Shown here in pieces: positions 50,579 to 59,880 of a DNA stretch of 64,000 nt. How positions within the stretch are numbered: the first letter of the stretch is position 1; every line of letters begins with the position of its first letter. Origin of the DNA: Pedobacter ghigonis (lineage in GTDB: Bacteria > Bacteroidota > Bacteroidia > Sphingobacteriales > Sphingobacteriaceae). The notes beneath the pieces are model-generated. The model was not told where the DNA came from. It saw only the letters and a program-made list of their open reading frames with translations, and ran no database searches. The position numbers were made by a program, and so were the translations under genes. Location of the stretch: NCBI RefSeq assembly GCF_903166585.1, contig NZ_CAESCM010000015.1, positions 100,333 through 164,332 on the forward strand. Reading direction: 5' to 3'.

Positions 50579-51831
50579 ATCTCCTAGTTAAAAATGTAAC
50601 CATTGCCGATCCGCAGAGTAAATTTAATAACCAGCAATGCGATATCAGGGTAGAAGATGGCAAAATTAAAAACATAGGTAAATTAACGGCTGATAAAAAC
50701 GAAACGGTTTTTGAAGGGCAGGGAGCTTTTTTAAGTCCTGGCTTTTTCGACTTAAACTGCGCTGCAGGCGATCCGGGTTTTGAAACCAAAGAAGATATCC
50801 AAACCCTTACCGCTGCTGCACAGGCAGGTGGTTTTACAGGATTGGCACTGTTACCGCAAACCAGTCCGGTGGTACAGTCAAAATCGCAGGTCGAATATAT
50901 CGTAAATAAAGCCAAAAACAACCTGGTAGATGTGTTGCCTGTAGGTGCCATAAGCCAGAACCGCGAAGCTAAAGAACTGGCTGAGCTGTTTGATATGCAA
51001 CAGGCAGGTGCTGTGGCTTTCTCGGATGGAGATAAAGCTTTGCAGGATGATGGTTTCATGAGTCGTGCCCTGCAATATGCCAAAGGTTTTGATGCCTTGT
51101 TAATGGTGTATCCCGAAAATAAATCCATTGCCGGAAAATCACAGATCAACGAAAGTAAGAACTCCGTGCTGTTGGGCATGAAAGGCTTGCCTGCTTTGGC
51201 AGAAGAAATGCACATTGCCCGCGATCTTTTTTTAGCAGGTTATAACGAAACTAAAATCCACATCAGTAATATTTCTACCGCAGGTTCAGTAGCATTGATC
51301 CGCAAGGCGAAAAAAGATGGCATTCGTGTTTCTTGCGATGTAACTGCACACCACCTGGTTTTCACCGAAGAATTACTGGGCGATTTTGATAGCAATTATA
51401 AAGTTAAACCGCCATTACGCAGCAAAGCTGATGTTAAAGCGCTAATTGCAGGTTTAAAAGACGGAACGATTGATGCCATTACTTCGCAGCACCGCCCCGA
51501 AGAAATAGAATTTAAGAATGTAGAGTTCGAAATTGCACACTATGGCATTATTGCCCTGCAAACAGTTGTGCCTTTATTGCTAAAAGCTGGCCTGGATATT
51601 GGTCTTATTACAGAGAAGTTAGCCATTAATCCACGTAAATTGTTAAATTTAGCTGTTCCGGTAATTGAAGAAGGGGCGAAAGCAAACTTTACAGTGGTTA
51701 ATGCCGGCGAAACGTGGTTGTATAATGCAGCAAGTAACTTTTCAAAATCGGCCAATAGTCCATTGTTAGGTACAGAACTTACCGGGAAAGTAACTTTGGT
51801 TTATAATAATAGCCAATACTCAGAAAGATAG
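50575..51831 (+). CDS. Dihydroorotase homologue lacking metal ligands
   Basis: A 418-residue amidohydrolase of dihydroorotase type (LLVKNVTIADPQ, KPPLRSKAD, LAINPRKLL). The zinc-binding HxH after the first strand is replaced: the motif reads SPGFFDLNCAAGDPG, with Asn61-Cys62-Ala63 where active enzymes have HVH. The late DHAPH motif reads SQHRPE (Asp replaced by Gln305). TAHHL is kept. It is therefore probably inactive or does other work, like the non-catalytic PyrC-like partners of aspartate transcarbamoylase. Coupled to the BatA gene by a 4-bp overlap. Confidence 0.85.
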   Translation: MNLLVKNVTIADPQSKFNNQQCDIRVEDGKIKNIGKLTADKNETVFEGQGAFLSPGFFDLNCAAGDPGFETKEDIQTLTAAAQAGGFTGLALLPQTSPVVQSKSQVEYIVNKAKNNLVDVLPVGAISQNREAKELAELFDMQQAGAVAFSDGDKALQDDGFMSRALQYAKGFDALLMVYPENKSIAGKSQINESKNSVLLGMKGLPALAEEMHIARDLFLAGYNETKIHISNISTAGSVALIRKAKKDGIRVSCDVTAHHLVFTEELLGDFDSNYKVKPPLRSKADVKALIAGLKDGTIDAITSQHRPEEIEFKNVEFEIAHYGIIALQTVVPLLLKAGLDIGLITEKLAINPRKLLNLAVPVIEEGAKANFTVVNAGETWLYNAASNFSKSANSPLLGTELTGKVTLVYNNSQYSER

Positions 51832-51963
51832 AAGCTTTACAGGTAGAACTTTCTAAAACAATAGTTCAAAAATTAATCAATAAACACAGGTTTTTAAGGA
51901 TGAATAGCATTTCTTTTGCGAAAAATGGTCTTATCACCCTAAAATCCCAAAAATTTTAATCCT

Positions 51964-52632
51964 ATGGACAATAGAGTAAAAAAGGCGTTAAGCGCTTCAA
52001 TTAATAAATATGCTGAAGTTTTGGCAACCAATGTAGCAGATTTTGAAACAGAATTACTGGCCGCTTTTGAGCTGGATGTAAATTTCCTGGATAAAGTAAC
52101 TGCTTTTGATGCTGTTTTTGATTCACATCCGAAATTTGAAGAATTACGTGAAGTATTTTTCGATTTATTGATGGTAAATTTCTTTAGCAACGATGTTCAA
52201 AAACTCGAAGATGATTATTTGGAGAGCGATGAGTGGGCAAACATCGAAGAGGAAACCATAGAACGTGGAACTGAGTTGTTAAACCTATTGCTTTATATCA
52301 AAGAATGTAAAGATGAAGATTTAGATCCTGAATTGGGCGATTTCCTGAAAGAATTTTTATTGGTTGAAGATGATGAGTTTCAGGATGAGTTTGAAATTTA
52401 TGAAGAACTGATCAGCAATCAGCAGCTGGCTGAGAGCAGCGTAGAGGATATCTGCAAAGCAGCGGGTAAGTTAAACATCAGCGAAGAGATGCAGGAATTG
52501 TTTGTGCCGTTTATGGTTTTCTTCCTCGATGTAGAAGGCAGCAAAGAAACTGAAAAAGAATTAATTCAGTTTAGTAGTAACAAAGCTTTCGATGTGGCAT
52601 CTTATACATTGATCACAACAATCAATAACTAA
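51964..52632 (+). CDS. Acidic helical protein of unknown function
   Basis: A 222-residue, all-helical, strongly acidic soluble protein (ESDEWANIEEETIERGTELL, LVEDDEFQDEFEIYEEL) with no known motif. It stands 16 bp before the DUF4199 gene and is probably co-transcribed. Confidence 0.7.
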   Translation: MDNRVKKALSASINKYAEVLATNVADFETELLAAFELDVNFLDKVTAFDAVFDSHPKFEELREVFFDLLMVNFFSNDVQKLEDDYLESDEWANIEEETIERGTELLNLLLYIKECKDEDLDPELGDFLKEFLLVEDDEFQDEFEIYEELISNQQLAESSVEDICKAAGKLNISEEMQELFVPFMVFFLDVEGSKETEKELIQFSSNKAFDVASYTLITTINN

Positions 52633-52648
52633 CTAAAATTTTAAAAAA

Positions 52649-53218
52649 ATGGACAAGAGTGCTCTTATTTCCAAATTAGCTTTAAAAAATGGATTAATGC
52701 TGGCGGCGGTTTCGGTTATATTATCGTTAACCCTGCATTTTATTGATCCTGTATTAATCTACACCAGTTTTGTTGCACAAATAGGGATATTTATTTTGTT
52801 TATTGTCTTATTGGTAGTAGTAGGTATTAACATTCGCAAAGAAATTGGTGGTTTTTGGACATTTGGAGAAGCTTTTAAAGCTTTTTTAATTGTTTCACTA
52901 ATTCTGGCATTAACCGCAACACTATATAATGTAGTGCTGATGAAAATTATCGATCCAGATCTTCCTGCCAAAGCTGCTGCTGCAATTGAAACTGCACAGA
53001 GAGCTATGATGGAGAAATTTGGAATGGCAAGCGAACAAATTGACGAAGCCATGGCTAAAGCAGGTAATATGCAGGAAAAACTTGAGCCAACTTTTAAAAA
53101 TATCTTTACCAGTTTTGGTGTTTCGTTAGCCTTGTATGGTGTATTGTCATTAATTTTATCGGCTATATTAAAGAAAAAAGAGCCGGTTACCTTAAATTCG
53201 TTTCCTAACGAAGGCTAA
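52649..53218 (+). CDS. DUF4199 membrane protein
   Basis: A 189-residue protein with four membrane helices (about 15-35, 40-60, 72-95, 150-172) and the segment GGFWTFGEAFKAFLIVSLILAL, which is the DUF4199 signature. These are common next to glycosyltransferase genes in Bacteroidota, as here. A loop rich in Met and Ala sits between helices three and four. Function unknown. Confidence 0.85.
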   Translation: MDKSALISKLALKNGLMLAAVSVILSLTLHFIDPVLIYTSFVAQIGIFILFIVLLVVVGINIRKEIGGFWTFGEAFKAFLIVSLILALTATLYNVVLMKIIDPDLPAKAAAAIETAQRAMMEKFGMASEQIDEAMAKAGNMQEKLEPTFKNIFTSFGVSLALYGVLSLILSAILKKKEPVTLNSFPNEG

Positions 53219-53228
53219 TTTCATTTAT

Positions 53229-53284
53229 AAAATTTTGAACGTGCAGGTTTTATCATTATTTTGATGAAATCTGCACATTTTTAT
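53229..53284 (+). terminator. Terminator, left copy of duplicated ~56-bp repeat
   Basis: Stem GTGCAGGTTTTATCA / TGATGAAATCTGCAC (53241-53255, 53262-53276, two wobble pairs) and T-rich tail, preceded by AAAATTTTGAAC. It is about 90% identical to 54037-54093. Confidence 0.85.
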
Positions 53285-53299
53285 TTAATCATCATTTTA

Positions 53300-53854
53300 A
53301 TGCATAACCTATATATTATTTCTGGTTGTAATGGGGCTGGTAAAACAACAGCATCTTTTACAGTTTTACCAGAAATATTAAATTGTAGAGAATTTGTTAA
53401 TGCAGATGAAATCGCCCGTGGAATTTCCCCTTTTAAGCCTGAAAGTGTTGCTATTCAGGCTGGAAAAATTATGCTTAACCGGATTGATGAACTACTCTTG
53501 CAAAAAGTAGATTTTGCTATTGAAACCACGCTTACTACTAAATCGTACTTAAATACAATTAGAAAAGCTAAGGCTTTAGGCTATCAGGTAACACTACTGT
53601 TTTTTTGGTTAAACGATGTAGAATTAGCGATTGAGCGGGTTAAAACCAGGATACTCGAAGGAGGTCACAATATACCTGAAGATGTTATTAGAAGAAGATA
53701 TGTGAAAGGAATGCAAAATTTGCCACAATTTATTAATTATGCAGATTTTTGGTTTGTGTTAAATAATTCTAATGAAAAGCTAGGTTTTATTGCTGAAGGT
53801 AATAAATCTGAAATCACTATATTTGAAAAAGAAATTTGGAAGAAATTAAGTTAA
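53300..53854 (+). CDS. Zeta-toxin-like P-loop kinase
   Basis: A 184-residue protein with Walker A GCNGAGKTT at residues 9-17, FVNADEIARGISPF, IETTLTTKSYL and a later ERVKTRILEGGHNIPEDVIRRRY. Zeta toxins phosphorylate UDP-sugars; these longer chromosomal members are often uncharacterised kinases. The ATG at 53300 is chosen because the Walker strand begins there. It is paired with a small ORF 6 bp downstream, and both lie between two copies of one terminator repeat. Confidence 0.85.
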   Translation: MHNLYIISGCNGAGKTTASFTVLPEILNCREFVNADEIARGISPFKPESVAIQAGKIMLNRIDELLLQKVDFAIETTLTTKSYLNTIRKAKALGYQVTLLFFWLNDVELAIERVKTRILEGGHNIPEDVIRRRYVKGMQNLPQFINYADFWFVLNNSNEKLGFIAEGNKSEITIFEKEIWKKLS

Positions 53855-53859
53855 ATAGC

Positions 53860-54027
53860 ATGGAGGAAAAACAAACAGCTCTTCAGTTAATGCATAAAAA
53901 AATAAGTGAAGGGATGGCACTCACTTTCAAAAAGCTGGTTGCCTACAAAGCAAAAAACGATGGTGTTTTAGTTTTTTCCGACCAGGGAAAGATTGTAAAA
54001 GTTAAAGCTAAGGACATAAAATTATAA
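53860..54027 (+). CDS. Small partner of zeta-like kinase, possible antitoxin
   Basis: A 55-residue basic protein (MEEKQTALQLMHKKISEGM, ending KIVKVKAKDIKL) starting 6 bp after the kinase stop. Helix then beta hairpin is suggested. It does not look like the helical epsilon antitoxin, and in the classical pair the antitoxin comes first, so the antitoxin role is only suggested by position. Confidence 0.55.
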   Translation: MEEKQTALQLMHKKISEGMALTFKKLVAYKAKNDGVLVFSDQGKIVKVKAKDIKL

Positions 54028-54036
54028 TAAAGATCA

Positions 54037-54093
54037 AAAATTTTGAACGTGCAGGTTTTATCATTTAATTTGATGAAATTTGCACGTTTTTAA
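54037..54093 (+). terminator. Terminator, right copy of duplicated ~56-bp repeat
   Basis: Stem CGTGCAGGTTTTATCA / TGATGAAATTTGCACG (54048-54063, 54071-54086, three wobbles) then five T residues. It ends the zeta-like module and repeats the terminator at 53229. Confidence 0.88.
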
Positions 54094-54098
54094 TAACG

Positions 54099-54185
54099 CG
54101 TCATTGCGAACGAAGCATGGAAAGTGCGTAGGGGTGTGGCAATCTTTTATGATAGATTGCTTCGTCGTTCCTCCTCGCAATGACG
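54099..54185. repeat. Family A palindromic element
   Basis: Begins CGTCATTGCGA and ends TCGCAATGACG, with inner GGCAATCT and AGATTGCTTCG. Complete copy, just upstream of the glycosyltransferase gene. Confidence 0.9.
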
Positions 54186-54198
54186 ATAATACTCAAAA

Positions 54199-55149
54199 AT
54201 GGATATATCAGTTGTAGTACCCTTATTTAATGAAGACGAATCGCTGCCCGAATTAACGGCATGGATTGATAAAGTGATGATCGAAAATAATTTCAGTTAT
54301 GAAATTATACTCGTTGATGATGGTAGTACAGATAAATCCTGGGCTGTAATTGAAGATTTAAGATTGCAAAACCAGGCCATAAAGGGTATTAAATTCAGGC
54401 GTAACTATGGTAAATCGGCAGCCTTAAATGTAGGCTTCGAAGCTACCCAGGGCGATGTGGTAATTACCATGGATGCAGATTTGCAGGACAGCCCCGACGA
54501 AATTCCGGAATTGTACCGCCGCATTAAAGAAGAAAAACTCGATCTCATTTCCGGCTGGAAAAAGAAACGTTACGATCCGATTACGAAAACTATCCCAACA
54601 AAACTTTTCAATGCCGCTACCCGTAAAATGAGTGGTATCGAGCTAAACGATTTTAACTGTGGCTTAAAGGCCTACCGCAACGATGTAATTAAAACCATCG
54701 AAGTATACGGCGAAATGCACCGTTACATTCCGGTTATTGCAAAATGGGCAGGTTTTAATAAAATTTCTGAGCAGGTTGTTGAACATCGCGCACGTAAATA
54801 TGGCACTACGAAATTCGGTTTTAGCAGATTTATAAACGGCTTTTTAGATTTACTGTCCATATTTTTTGTGGGTAAATTTGGCAAGCGCCCGATGCACTTT
54901 TTCGGTTCGCTGGGTGTTTTAAGCTTTTTTATCGGTATTATCATGGCCTTGTATATCCTGTTCGAAAAGAAATATTTAATCTGGCAGGGATTGGCTTACC
55001 GTGATGTAACCGACCAACCTTTGTTTTATTTATCGCTGGTGGCCATTGTTGTAGGTTCGCAAATGTTTTTGGCAGGCTTCATTGCCGAACTTTTATCGCG
55101 TAACGCACCAGAAAGAAACCAATACTTGATAGAAAAGGAATTAAGGTAG
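54199..55149 (+). CDS. Membrane glycosyltransferase family 2 (DPM/GtrB-like)
   Basis: A 316-residue enzyme: GT2 domain (1-215) with VVPLFNEDESLPELTAWI, LVDDGSTDKSW and DADLQDSPDEIP (DXD-like), then two membrane helices (about 232-255 and 268-292). Such proteins move a sugar from a nucleotide sugar to a polyprenyl phosphate at the cytoplasmic membrane. It starts an envelope-glycan group with the next two genes. Confidence 0.9.
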   Translation: MDISVVVPLFNEDESLPELTAWIDKVMIENNFSYEIILVDDGSTDKSWAVIEDLRLQNQAIKGIKFRRNYGKSAALNVGFEATQGDVVITMDADLQDSPDEIPELYRRIKEEKLDLISGWKKKRYDPITKTIPTKLFNAATRKMSGIELNDFNCGLKAYRNDVIKTIEVYGEMHRYIPVIAKWAGFNKISEQVVEHRARKYGTTKFGFSRFINGFLDLLSIFFVGKFGKRPMHFFGSLGVLSFFIGIIMALYILFEKKYLIWQGLAYRDVTDQPLFYLSLVAIVVGSQMFLAGFIAELLSRNAPERNQYLIEKELR

Positions 55150-55222
55150 AAAGCGTGAAGGCGGAAGGTTTGTCCGCCTAACACCCTCAACCTTTAAACC
55201 TTTCACCTTCAACCTCCAGAAA

Positions 55223-56191
55223 ATGTTTTTCTCCATCATTATCCCGCTTTACAATCGTCCGCAAGAGATAGACGAACTGTTGAATACCCTAACCAAACAA
55301 ACTTATTTACAGTTTGAGGTTTTGGTAATTGAAGATGGTTCGAAAAACGATGCGAAAGCCATTGTCGATTCTTATGCAGATAAGCTCGATATCAAATATT
55401 ATTTCAAAGAAAATGCCGGGCAGGGCTTTGCACGTAATTTTGGTTTCGAAAGGGCTAAAGGCGATTACTTTGTTATTTTTGATTCCGATATCCTGGTTCC
55501 GGCCAATTACCTCGAAATTGTTAAAAACTACCTATACGAGCACCATTTAGATGCTTATGGCGGTCCAGACGCAGCGCATGATAGTTTTACGCCAGTGCAA
55601 AAGGCCATTAGCTATGCCATGACCTCGCCTTTTACTACCGGTGGTATTCGCGGTAACAAAAAGCATGTAGGGCAGTTTCATCCACGTAGTTTTAATATGG
55701 GGGTTTCGCGCCAGGCCTGGGAAAAGGTTGGTGGATTTATTTTAACCCGTTTGGGCGAAGATATTGAATACAGCATCCGTATTCACGAAAACGGCTTTAA
55801 AATCGGGTTGATTCCCGATGCAAAGGTTTACCATAAACGCCGCACCAGCTTTAGCCAGTTTTATAAACAACTGCATTTTTTTGGTAGGGCGAGGATCAAT
55901 ATCTACAAACATTTTCCTAATGAATTAAAACTGGTACACTTTTTTCCGGCGATATTTACACTGGGTTTTGGTTTCACTATTTTGTGTAACTTTATATATC
56001 CTCCATTGGCATATGTTTGTAACTTCTTGTTATTGATTTACTTTATGTTGATATTTTTTCATTCATGGTCTGTAAATAAATCTTTAAAAGTTGCATTTTT
56101 GAGCATTATATCATCCTTTATCCAATTAACTGCTTATGGTTTAGGATTTATACAGGATTTATTTAAACGTGTGGTACTTAAACAACAATGA
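55223..56191 (+). CDS. Glycosyltransferase family 2
   Basis: A 322-residue GT2 enzyme with IIIPLYNRPQEIDELL, VIEDGSKND, FDSDILVP (the DXD) and RLGEDIEYSIRI (acceptor-side ED). Two C-terminal hydrophobic helices (about 245-285) anchor it. The acceptor is unknown. The stop overlaps the next start by 4 bp. Confidence 0.9.
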   Translation: MFFSIIIPLYNRPQEIDELLNTLTKQTYLQFEVLVIEDGSKNDAKAIVDSYADKLDIKYYFKENAGQGFARNFGFERAKGDYFVIFDSDILVPANYLEIVKNYLYEHHLDAYGGPDAAHDSFTPVQKAISYAMTSPFTTGGIRGNKKHVGQFHPRSFNMGVSRQAWEKVGGFILTRLGEDIEYSIRIHENGFKIGLIPDAKVYHKRRTSFSQFYKQLHFFGRARINIYKHFPNELKLVHFFPAIFTLGFGFTILCNFIYPPLAYVCNFLLLIYFMLIFFHSWSVNKSLKVAFLSIISSFIQLTAYGLGFIQDLFKRVVLKQQ

Positions 56192-56976
56192 TAAACTATT
56201 TAAAAGAAAGCACATTCGCCGTTAATGATGTGATCCAAAAAGCCTGGAGCATAACCAAGAAACATTATTTCTCGATTGCAACGCTGTGCTTTTTGATGTT
56301 CATTACTGCCAGTGCATCGAGCTTAATGGCCTTTTTTATAAAGGATGTAAGTAAAGCGCTGAGTATCATCATGGTTATCATTTTTGTGCTGCTGTACTTT
56401 ACCATTAACCTTTCGCTGTTCAAATATATTTTCCATTTAATGGATGATGAAGAAAGTGATGTTAAAATTGTAGATACATTACCAACCCGCCAGCAGATTA
56501 TTCGATTTTTGGTGGCTACCCTTTATTTTGTAGGCTGTATTTTTGGTGTTTACCTGGTGGTAATCCTGGTGGCCTTTCCTTTTATTTATACCGGAATTAA
56601 TGTAACCATTGTTAAAAATGTGGCTATTTCGGTAGGGATTATTGCCATTTTTATTACCTGGTTAAGGATTTCTTTCTTCCCGTTTTTCATCATCGATAAA
56701 GGAGCAACTCCGTTCGATTCTATTAAACTGAGTCTGGCAACTACCAAAGGGAATTTTACTAAAATTTTGTTGCTACTTGTGGTTTTGGGTGGGGGCTACT
56801 TAATTTATCTGTTGTTAAATTATCTGCAATGGCCTTTAGTGGCATTTATTGTAAATATATTAAGTTCGTTTATTATTGTTCCACTATCGAGTGTGGCCTT
56901 AACTGTTGCCTACCGCAAAATTTCGAGCGAATATAAAGGCGATGAGCACCCGGATATTTTGCATAATATCGTTTAG
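56188..56976 (+). CDS. Polytopic membrane protein of unknown function
   Basis: A 262-residue protein with about six membrane helices and a repeated style reminiscent of the glycerophosphoryl-diester-type membrane domain (ISFFPFFIIDKGATPFDSIKLSLATTKGNF). No catalytic motif is seen. Translationally coupled to the glycosyltransferase before it (ATGA overlap), it may help export or anchor the glycan. Confidence 0.7.
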   Translation: MINYLKESTFAVNDVIQKAWSITKKHYFSIATLCFLMFITASASSLMAFFIKDVSKALSIIMVIIFVLLYFTINLSLFKYIFHLMDDEESDVKIVDTLPTRQQIIRFLVATLYFVGCIFGVYLVVILVAFPFIYTGINVTIVKNVAISVGIIAIFITWLRISFFPFFIIDKGATPFDSIKLSLATTKGNFTKILLLLVVLGGGYLIYLLLNYLQWPLVAFIVNILSSFIIVPLSSVALTVAYRKISSEYKGDEHPDILHNIV

Positions 56977-57027
56977 ATAATATTCGCAACTCAATCATTT
57001 AATCATTCCGTAACTCAATCATTAAAA

Positions 57028-58527
57028 ATGGGATTAAAAGCAGCATTAAGTAAACCCTTTGCAGCGTTTGCAGTTTGGCAAATTAACAAATGGAAGTATA
57101 ATGCCGTAAGTGCCCAAAATAACATCCTTAAAAAGCTTGTTGAGGAGGCTAAACATACTGCATTTGGTAAAGACCATCACTTTGCTGAGATTAAAAGCTA
57201 CGCCGATTTTAAAAAGCATGTTCCTGTTCAGGATTATGAAGGACTAAAACCTTATGTTGACCGCGTTGTGGCCGGAGAAGCCGATGTGCTTTGGAAAGGT
57301 AAACCACTTTATTTCGCTAAAACATCGGGTACCACTTCGGGGGTAAAGTATATTCCACTTTCAAAAGAGTCGATGCCCGAGCACATTAAAGCTGCCCGTA
57401 ATGCCATCTTAACTTATATTAACGAAACCGGGAAAACTGGTTTTGTAAACGGTAAAATGATCTTTCTACAGGGGAGTCCGGTGTTGAGTGTAAAACATGG
57501 CATTAATGTGGGCCGATTATCGGGTATTGTGGCGCATCATGTGCCTGCTTATTTGCAAAAAAACCGTTTGCCATCCTACCAAACCAATATTATTGAGGAT
57601 TGGGAACAAAAGGTTGATGCCATTGTGGAGGAAACCATCAACGAAGACATGACCTTGATTTCGGGTATTCCGCCGTGGGTACAGATGTATTTCGATAAAC
57701 TTTCGGAAAAAACTGGCGGCAAGAAAATTGCAGAAATTTTCAAAAATTTTAGCCTTTTTATTTATGGTGGCGTAAATTTCGAACCTTACAGGGCTAAAAT
57801 TGAGCAGAGCATCGGCAAGAAAATAGATGCCATTGAAACTTACCCGGCTTCAGAGGGATTTATAGCCTATCAGGATTCGCAAAAAGAGAAAGGCTTGTTG
57901 TTATTGGCTGATGCTGGTATTTTTTACGAGTTTATCCCAGCCGATGAATACCATAACGATCAGCCTACACGCTTATCGCTCGCAGAGATTGAACTGAATA
58001 CCAATTACGCGCTGATTTTAAATACCAACGCCGGTTTATGGGGTTATAGCATTGGCGATACTATTAAGTTTGTATCTAAAAATCCTTATAAAATTGTGGT
58101 TACCGGTCGTATTAAGCATTTTATTTCAGCTTTTGGCGAGCATGTTATTGGCGAAGAAGTAGAGCACGCCCTGCTAAGCGTTGCCAACGAAGAAAAAGTT
58201 GAAATAACCGAATTTACCGTTGCACCACAGGTTAACCCAAAAGCAGGCGAACTGCCTTACCATGAGTGGTTTGTAGAGTTTTCGACAGCACCAAAAGATA
58301 TGGCTGCCTTTAGTAAAAAGGTAGACGAGGCTTTGCAAAAGAAAAATATTTATTACTTTGACCTGATTGAAGGCAATATTTTGCAACCTTTAATTATCCG
58401 ACCTTTGCAGAAAGATGCTTTTGTAAGTTATATGAAAAGCGAAGGGAAACTGGGTGGACAAAATAAAGTGCCAAGATTGAGTAACGACAGGAAACTGGCT
58501 GAGGGGTTGGAGAAATATATAGTTTAA
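57028..58527 (+). CDS. GH3-family acyl-adenylate enzyme
   Basis: A 499-residue protein of the GH3 auxin-responsive family with the ATP motif FAKTSGTTSGVKYIPLS, YGGVNFEPYRAK, ETYPASEGF and GDTIKFV. Plant GH3 enzymes conjugate acyl acids to amino acids through an adenylate; the bacterial substrate is unknown. Full length and intact. Confidence 0.92.
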   Translation: MGLKAALSKPFAAFAVWQINKWKYNAVSAQNNILKKLVEEAKHTAFGKDHHFAEIKSYADFKKHVPVQDYEGLKPYVDRVVAGEADVLWKGKPLYFAKTSGTTSGVKYIPLSKESMPEHIKAARNAILTYINETGKTGFVNGKMIFLQGSPVLSVKHGINVGRLSGIVAHHVPAYLQKNRLPSYQTNIIEDWEQKVDAIVEETINEDMTLISGIPPWVQMYFDKLSEKTGGKKIAEIFKNFSLFIYGGVNFEPYRAKIEQSIGKKIDAIETYPASEGFIAYQDSQKEKGLLLLADAGIFYEFIPADEYHNDQPTRLSLAEIELNTNYALILNTNAGLWGYSIGDTIKFVSKNPYKIVVTGRIKHFISAFGEHVIGEEVEHALLSVANEEKVEITEFTVAPQVNPKAGELPYHEWFVEFSTAPKDMAAFSKKVDEALQKKNIYYFDLIEGNILQPLIIRPLQKDAFVSYMKSEGKLGGQNKVPRLSNDRKLAEGLEKYIV

Positions 58528-58536
58528 CAGGTAATC

Positions 58537-58605
58537 CGTCATTTCGAGCGTAGTCGAGAAATCTATATAGATCTCTCCGTTCGCTGCGCTTCAGTCGAGA
58601 TGACG
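58537..58605. repeat. Family B palindromic element, short variant
   Basis: CGTCATTTCGAGCGTAGTCG and GAGAAATCT at the left, AGATCTCTCC and AGTCGAGATGACG at the right. Compare 12697-12848. Confidence 0.9.
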
Positions 58606-58690
58606 ATCGTTCTTCCGGATGTTGTTTGGAAGAACAGCTATAAAAATTGATAAAAGCTTAATTGATTTAAGCGCTACGAGATTAAAAGAT

Positions 58691-59851
58691 TTGAAAAGAA
58701 TAACCATACTAGGTTCTACAGGAAGCATAGGTACGCAAGCATTAGAAGTTGTAAGAGATCATCCTGCAGCCTTTAAAGTTACCGTGTTATCGGCACTGAA
58801 GAACGCTACATTACTTATTCAGCAAGCGCTTGAATTTAAGCCTGCTGTTGTGGTAATTTGCGATGAAAGCAAGTACAATGAAGTTAAAAATGCCTTATCT
58901 GCCACACAAATAAAAGTTTTGGCAGGCGAAGCAGCTTTGGCCGAAGTTGCTGCTTATGGCGATAGCGATATTGTACTTACCGCGTTAATGGGATCTGTAG
59001 GCTTAAAACCTACCATTGCTGCCATTAAAGCAGGGAAAAACATAGCACTCGCCAATAAAGAAACCTTAGTGGTTGCCGGTGAGTTAATTACCCAGCTGGC
59101 TACAGCGCATCAGGTTAAAATTTTACCAGTAGATTCTGAACACTCTGCTATATTTCAGTGTTTAGTGGGCGAGGAGCACAATGAAATTGAGAAAATTTAC
59201 CTCACTGCATCTGGCGGACCGTTTTTAGGCAAAACAAGAGATTTTTTGTCGACAGTAAAAAAAGAACAGGCACTTAAACATCCCAACTGGGTTATGGGGG
59301 CTAAAATTACGATCGATTCTGCTTCGTTAATGAACAAAGGACTTGAAGTAATCGAAGCCAAATGGTTATTTAACCTGGAGGCCTATCAGGTTGACGTAAT
59401 TGTACACCCGCAGTCTATTATCCACTCGCTGGTGCAGTTTACCGATGGGTCGATGAAGGCCCAAATGGGACTGCCCGATATGAAATTGCCTATTCAGTAC
59501 GCCATAAATTATCCCGACAGGCTAAAAAACAATTTTAAACGTTTTAATTTTCTGGATTATCCAAACTTTAGCTTTCAGCAGGCAGATATAGAAACCTTCA
59601 GGAATTTAGGTTTGGCCTATCAATCGTTAAGAAAGGGCGGTAACATGCCATGTATTTTAAATGCAGCCAATGAAATTGTGGTAGCAGCATTTCTGGAAGA
59701 TAAAATTGGTTTTTTGGAGATGAGTGATGTAATTGAGCAATGCATGGAGGAGATTGGTTTCATTGAAAAACCGCAATTGAGTGATTATTTAGAAACTGAT
59801 AAACATAGCCGTATCTTAGCCGGCGAATTAGTAACAAAAAGTATAGTTTAA
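58691..59851 (+). CDS. dxr: 1-deoxy-D-xylulose 5-phosphate reductoisomerase
   Basis: A 386-residue enzyme of the MEP isoprenoid pathway. It has the NADPH motif ILGSTGSIGTQ at the N-terminus, NKETLVVAGE, the metal-binding PVDSEHSAIFQCL and SGGPF, and IDSASLMNKGLE. I start at the TTG at 58691 (giving MKRITILGS) because that yields the usual length; an in-frame ATG at 58619 would add 24 poorly fitting residues next to the repeat. Intact. Confidence 0.93.
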   Translation: MKRITILGSTGSIGTQALEVVRDHPAAFKVTVLSALKNATLLIQQALEFKPAVVVICDESKYNEVKNALSATQIKVLAGEAALAEVAAYGDSDIVLTALMGSVGLKPTIAAIKAGKNIALANKETLVVAGELITQLATAHQVKILPVDSEHSAIFQCLVGEEHNEIEKIYLTASGGPFLGKTRDFLSTVKKEQALKHPNWVMGAKITIDSASLMNKGLEVIEAKWLFNLEAYQVDVIVHPQSIIHSLVQFTDGSMKAQMGLPDMKLPIQYAINYPDRLKNNFKRFNFLDYPNFSFQQADIETFRNLGLAYQSLRKGGNMPCILNAANEIVVAAFLEDKIGFLEMSDVIEQCMEEIGFIEKPQLSDYLETDKHSRILAGELVTKSIV

Positions 59852-59880
59852 CATCTAACCTAAAAATTTTAAAAGAAAAT

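Noticed and set aside
58619..58690. 24-codon N-terminal extension of dxr
   Set aside because: It begins just after a repeat, gives a longer than usual enzyme, and the Rossmann strand starts at the TTG at 58691. It cannot be excluded fully.
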